From Paenibacillus sp. USDA918EY (GTDB lineage Bacteria > Bacillota > Bacilli > Paenibacillales > Paenibacillaceae), in contig NZ_WTWY01000008.1 in NCBI RefSeq assembly GCF_009870825.1, forward strand, positions 62,001 to 126,000: a DNA stretch of 64,000 nt. Direction: 5' to 3'. A program made the translations under genes and the position numbers. Each line of letters starts with the position of its first letter. The first letter of the stretch is position 1. A model generated the notes under the pieces. It was given only the letters and a program-made list of their open reading frames with translations, was not told the DNA's origin and ran no database searches. Below, one piece after another: positions 61,213-64,000 of this stretch.

Positions 61213-62124
61213 ATGCGCAACCGGGGAGGGCTTCAGCTGCTCAAGCGCGACTACCAATTGTGGATCATGATTTTGCCGGCCATTGCCGTGGTTCTGGTCT
61301 TTAACTATATTCCGATGTACGGCATTCAGCTGGCGTTCCGCGACTACGATTTTTCAAAAGGGCTTACCGGCGGCGAATGGCGGGGATTGTACTACTTCAA
61401 GCAATTTATTGACAGCTACCTGTTCGTCGATTTGATGAAAAACACGTTTTTCATCAGCCTCGCGACGATCGTGATCGGGTTTCCCGCGCCGATTATTCTA
61501 GCGCTGATCTTGAACCAAATCCGCCGCAAGCGGCTGAAAAACGTCATGCAAACCGTCGTGTACCTGCCTCATTTTATTTCGATCATCGTTCTGGTCGGCA
61601 TGATGAACGTGCTGCTGTCGCCGGAAACCGGCGTCGTCGGCCATATGATGAAGGCGATGGGGCTGGGGCATATCAATCTGATCGCTTCGACCAATACGTT
61701 TATTCCGATGTACGTGCTGTCGGATATTTGGCAGCATTGCGGCTGGAACAGCATCATCTATTTGGCGGCCTTGTCCACCGTCGATCCGCAGCTGTACGAC
61801 TCCGCCAAAATGGACGGCGCCAGCCGCTGGCAGATGATCCGTTACGTGGATCTTCCGGCGCTAGTCCCGACGATCGTCATTTTGTTCATTCTCAGCATGG
61901 GCAACATTTTGGGCACCGGTTTCGAGAAGACGTTTTTGATGCAAAATTCGCTTAACCTGCCCGTCTCGGAAGTGATCTCCACCTACGTGTACAAGATCGG
62001 GATCATGTCCAATCAGTTCAGCTACGCTTCGGCCATCGGGCTGTTTAATACGGTCATTAACTTTGTATTCCTGTTCGGCGTGAACGCCGTCTCGAAAAAA
62101 GTGTCCAATACGAGCTTGTATTAA
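61213..62124 (+). CDS. ABC sugar permease, LplB-type
   Basis: 303 aa, six membrane helices, CUT1-type MalF-like permease. The EAA loop is LYDSAKMDGASRWQMIRYVDLP (about 195-216). AAGGGGGATG precedes the ATG at 61213. It forms a heterodimer with the next gene's product. Confidence 0.93.
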   Translation: MRNRGGLQLLKRDYQLWIMILPAIAVVLVFNYIPMYGIQLAFRDYDFSKGLTGGEWRGLYYFKQFIDSYLFVDLMKNTFFISLATIVIGFPAPIILALILNQIRRKRLKNVMQTVVYLPHFISIIVLVGMMNVLLSPETGVVGHMMKAMGLGHINLIASTNTFIPMYVLSDIWQHCGWNSIIYLAALSTVDPQLYDSAKMDGASRWQMIRYVDLPALVPTIVILFILSMGNILGTGFEKTFLMQNSLNLPVSEVISTYVYKIGIMSNQFSYASAIGLFNTVINFVFLFGVNAVSKKVSNTSLY

Positions 62125-62158
62125 TCAAGGATTCGACCGGAAGGAAGGAGGTTCCAGG

Positions 62159-63052
62159 ATGGCGCTTAAAAACATGGACGGCAAGGAGCTTGCTTTCAGG
62201 ATTGCCCTTTTCGCGGTGTGCGCGCTGATTTTTCTGGCCATCGTTTATCCGCTTTATTTTATCGTCATCGCATCGTTCAGCGATTCCACGCTGGTGGCGA
62301 ACGGCAAGGTGCTGCTGTTCCCGAAAGGCGTGAGCTTGTTCGGATACAAGGAAATTTTTCAGGACAGCCGCATTTGGATCGGGTACCGCAATACGGTGTT
62401 TTACACGCTGTTCGGCACGCTCGTCAACATGCTTTTCACGATGCCGGCCGCCTACGTGTTGTCGCGGAAGGAATTCAAGGCGAGACGGGTGATCATGTTT
62501 TTGTTCGTCGTGACGATGTTTTTTAACGGCGGTTTGATTCCGACGTATCTGCTCATGAAGGATTTGCATATCACGAACACGTTTTGGGTTTTTATTTTGC
62601 CGTTTTGCGTCAATATTTTTTATCTGATCATTGCCCGGACGTTTTTCGAAAGCTCCTTGCCGCCGGAGCTGTACGAAGCCGCGGTCATGGACGGCTGCAC
62701 GCATTTCATGTATTTCGTGAAGGTGGCGCTGCCGCTTTCGAAAGCGATGATTTCGGTCATTGCGCTGTATTATCTCGTTGGGCATTGGAACGATTTTTTT
62801 ACCGCGCTCGTCTACATCCGGGACAATAATCTGCAGCCGCTTCAGATCGTGTTAAGGGACATCCTGCTTTCCAACCAGGCGTTCCAGAACGGCGCCGGAA
62901 CGGGCGGCGCGGCGGGCGGTTATGCGCAGCGCTACGCGGACCAGATCAAATACGGCGTCATTATCGTCTCGTCGCTGCCGATCCTCGTGTTATACCCGTT
63001 CCTGCAAAAATATTTCGAAAAAGGCGTCATGATCGGCTCGGTCAAAGGCTGA
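62159..63052 (+). CDS. ABC sugar permease, LplC/YtcP-type
   Basis: 297 aa, six membrane helices. EAA loop ELYEAAVMDGCTHFMYFVKVALPLS (about 178-202). Second half of the permease pair. GAAGGAGG precedes ATG 62159. The operon ends here; the convergent pseudogene lies 18 nt downstream. Confidence 0.93.
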   Translation: MALKNMDGKELAFRIALFAVCALIFLAIVYPLYFIVIASFSDSTLVANGKVLLFPKGVSLFGYKEIFQDSRIWIGYRNTVFYTLFGTLVNMLFTMPAAYVLSRKEFKARRVIMFLFVVTMFFNGGLIPTYLLMKDLHITNTFWVFILPFCVNIFYLIIARTFFESSLPPELYEAAVMDGCTHFMYFVKVALPLSKAMISVIALYYLVGHWNDFFTALVYIRDNNLQPLQIVLRDILLSNQAFQNGAGTGGAAGGYAQRYADQIKYGVIIVSSLPILVLYPFLQKYFEKGVMIGSVKG

Positions 63053-63070
63053 GCTTCATACCGCTTCTGA

Positions 63071-63376
63071 TCAGCGGTTTTGCTCATGGACGATGGCGGC
63101 AAGGTTTTTTCCGATCTCGCTGACGTCCTGCATGATGTTGCTGAGAACGTGAACGGAGCAGCCGGAATCGATAAAACGCAGCAATATCGAAGCGAATCCC
63201 GGAATCCCGCCGCTATGGGCGACAAGCTTGCCGAACGGGGTGTCTTGAATGATCCAGCCGTAACCGTATGCAAAGTCATGTTCTCCCTTGAACGGAGTAT
63301 ACATTTGGTCCATGTACGATTTCTGCAGCAGCTGACCGGTACTCCATATAGGTTCGAAACCATCAATCCGCAGTAC
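63071..63376 (-). pseudogene. Remnant of a beta-lactamase-family serine hydrolase
   Basis: About 101 codons open on the reverse strand after a stop at 63377-63379. The readable piece matches only the C-terminal part of class C beta-lactamase-like (AmpC/EstB) hydrolases: WSTGQLLQKSYMDQMYTPF, GYGW and the HSGGIPGF motif, ending at the normal C-terminus. The SxxK and YxN catalytic part is missing, and the fragment has no ribosome site. It looks like an eroded gene between the ABC operon and the MFS gene. Confidence 0.8.
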
Positions 63377-63387
63377 CTACAAAAGTC

Positions 63388-63436
63388 AAAAAAGTTGCCC
63401 GATATTCCGTGTTTTTCACGGAGGGGCAACTTTTTT
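63388..63436. terminator. Terminator of the MFS gene
   Basis: AAAAAAGTTGCCC (63388-63400) with GGGCAACTTTTTT (63424-63436), plus an inner TCCGTG/CACGGA hairpin. Functional on the reverse strand, possibly both. Confidence 0.85.
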
Positions 63437-63438
63437 CG

Positions 63439-64000
63439 TTACATCTGTTTGCCGGAGGCATGCATCGACAGCGGCATCTGCTGCCTGCGTTCTGCAATGT
63501 AAACGGCCAATGCGACCAAAAACGCGAAACCGACGATGACGGCGCCGACCCACGGCAAAGAGGTCAACCCCATTTGATCGATGACCCATCCGCCGCAAAA
63601 GGCGCCAAACGCGTTCCCCAGATTGCCTGCCGAATGGTTGGAGGTAGAAGCTAACGCCGGGGCTTCCTGCGCCAGATTCATGATTTTGACCTGAAGGCCC
63701 GGCATGACGGCAAACGCTCCGGCTCCCCAGAGGAAGATGGTGATGACGGCGCCCGTCGGGCTGTGGACCGTAAACGTAAAGACGGTGAGCAGCACGCATA
63801 CGCCGGCGAAAATGCCGAAGACCGCAGGCATGAGCTTCCAATCGGCCAATTTGCCGCCGACGATGTTTCCGACGGTTACGCCGATGCCGAACAGGACGAG
63901 AATCCAGGTTACGCTCCGCTCATGATATCCGGTCACCTGCTCCAGCAAAGGGGCGATGTACGTGAATACCGCAAACAGGCTTGAATTGCCGATGGCGCAG
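63439..64000 (-). CDS. MFS transporter, partial at the window edge
   Basis: At least 186 residues; the reading frame stays open to position 64000, so the N-terminal part lies outside. Visible: seven or so membrane segments, the MFS loop motif GGKLADWKLMP between helices, and AQEAPALASTSNHSAGNLGNAFGAFCGGWV. Resembles AraJ/chloramphenicol-efflux-like MFS permeases. Substrate unknown. Transcription ends at the hairpin right after its stop. Confidence 0.88.
   Translation of the reverse strand, partial: CAIGNSSLFAVFTYIAPLLEQVTGYHERSVTWILVLFGIGVTVGNIVGGKLADWKLMPAVFGIFAGVCVLLTVFTFTVHSPTGAVITIFLWGAGAFAVMPGLQVKIMNLAQEAPALASTSNHSAGNLGNAFGAFCGGWVIDQMGLTSLPWVGAVIVGFAFLVALAVYIAERRQQMPLSMHASGKQM

Noticed and set aside
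59500..63052. Complete ABC transporter including ATPase
   Set aside because: No Walker-type ABC protein is encoded in or near the operon.
1..64000. tRNA, rRNA genes or CRISPR arrays
   Set aside because: No cloverleaf-like, rRNA-like or regularly spaced repeat sequence was noticed on either strand.

Overview
The window looks like a chromosomal segment of a Paenibacillus-type, endospore-forming Firmicute. The evidence is a GC content in the mid-50s with AT-rich Shine-Dalgarno regions, an S-box (SAM) leader on a metA-metI-metC operon, a T-box leader on thrS, a LiaFSR system, sporulation genes (ytxC, prkA, spoVR, yhbH), two copper-amine-oxidase-type stalk proteins, an SLH protein, and CUT1-type sugar ABC genes without their own ATPase. 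I saw no tRNA, rRNA, CRISPR array, integrase or transposase gene. All calls are from reading the sequence; no database search was run.

Layout. 1-3.0 kb: a secreted stalk-domain protein, an HRDC-domain protein and a CorA transporter. 3.5-7.1 kb: SAM riboswitch and methionine operon (metA, metI, metC). 7.4-8.5 kb: mqnC (futalosine menaquinone pathway). 8.6-13.4 kb: a TetR-controlled operon of an NCS1 permease, a DUF917 protein and a hydantoinase/oxoprolinase-like protein, led by a perfect 18-bp palindrome. 13.6-16.8 kb: ytxC, then T-box and thrS. 17-21.2 kb: a 3D-domain protein, a 70-aa duplicated-motif protein and liaF-liaS-liaR. 21.2-22.0 kb: an AT-rich island with one small secreted protein. 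22-25.9 kb: an HtrA protease with an OmpR-type two-component system. 26-32.6 kb: ispH, aroF, a proteobacterial-type (GSI-beta) glutamine synthetase, serC, trmL and an AbrB-like regulator.

32.7-37.4 kb: a 34-aa membrane peptide, a phosphodiester-glycosidase (NAGPA) protein with a coiled-coil partner, a LuxR-type response regulator with a PLP aminotransferase, and a DUF2161 protein. 37.6-51.1 kb: the three members of the PrkA/SpoVR/YhbH sporulation and stress group, separated by a globin-coupled sensor, a LacI regulator, an orphan OmpR regulator, a repeat-rich SLH protein, an Uma2 nuclease next to a MITE-like repeat, a CPBP protease and a DUF1992 protein. 51.5-55.8 kb: a stalk protein and a ~1100-aa secreted protein sharing a compositionally foreign AT-rich block. 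55.9-64 kb: YcxB-like protein, membrane-anchored AraC regulator, solute-binding lipoprotein and two permeases, a beta-lactamase-family remnant, and an MFS transporter cut by the window edge.

Most genes are housekeeping or regulatory. The less ordinary parts are the TetR/permease/DUF917/hydantoinase operon, the AT-rich secreted orphan behind liaR, the mosaic pair at 51.5-55.8 kb, the 87-bp inverted-repeat element near Uma2, the 34-aa peptide downstream of the AbrB-like gene, and unexplained palindromes in front of mqnC, aroF and glnA.
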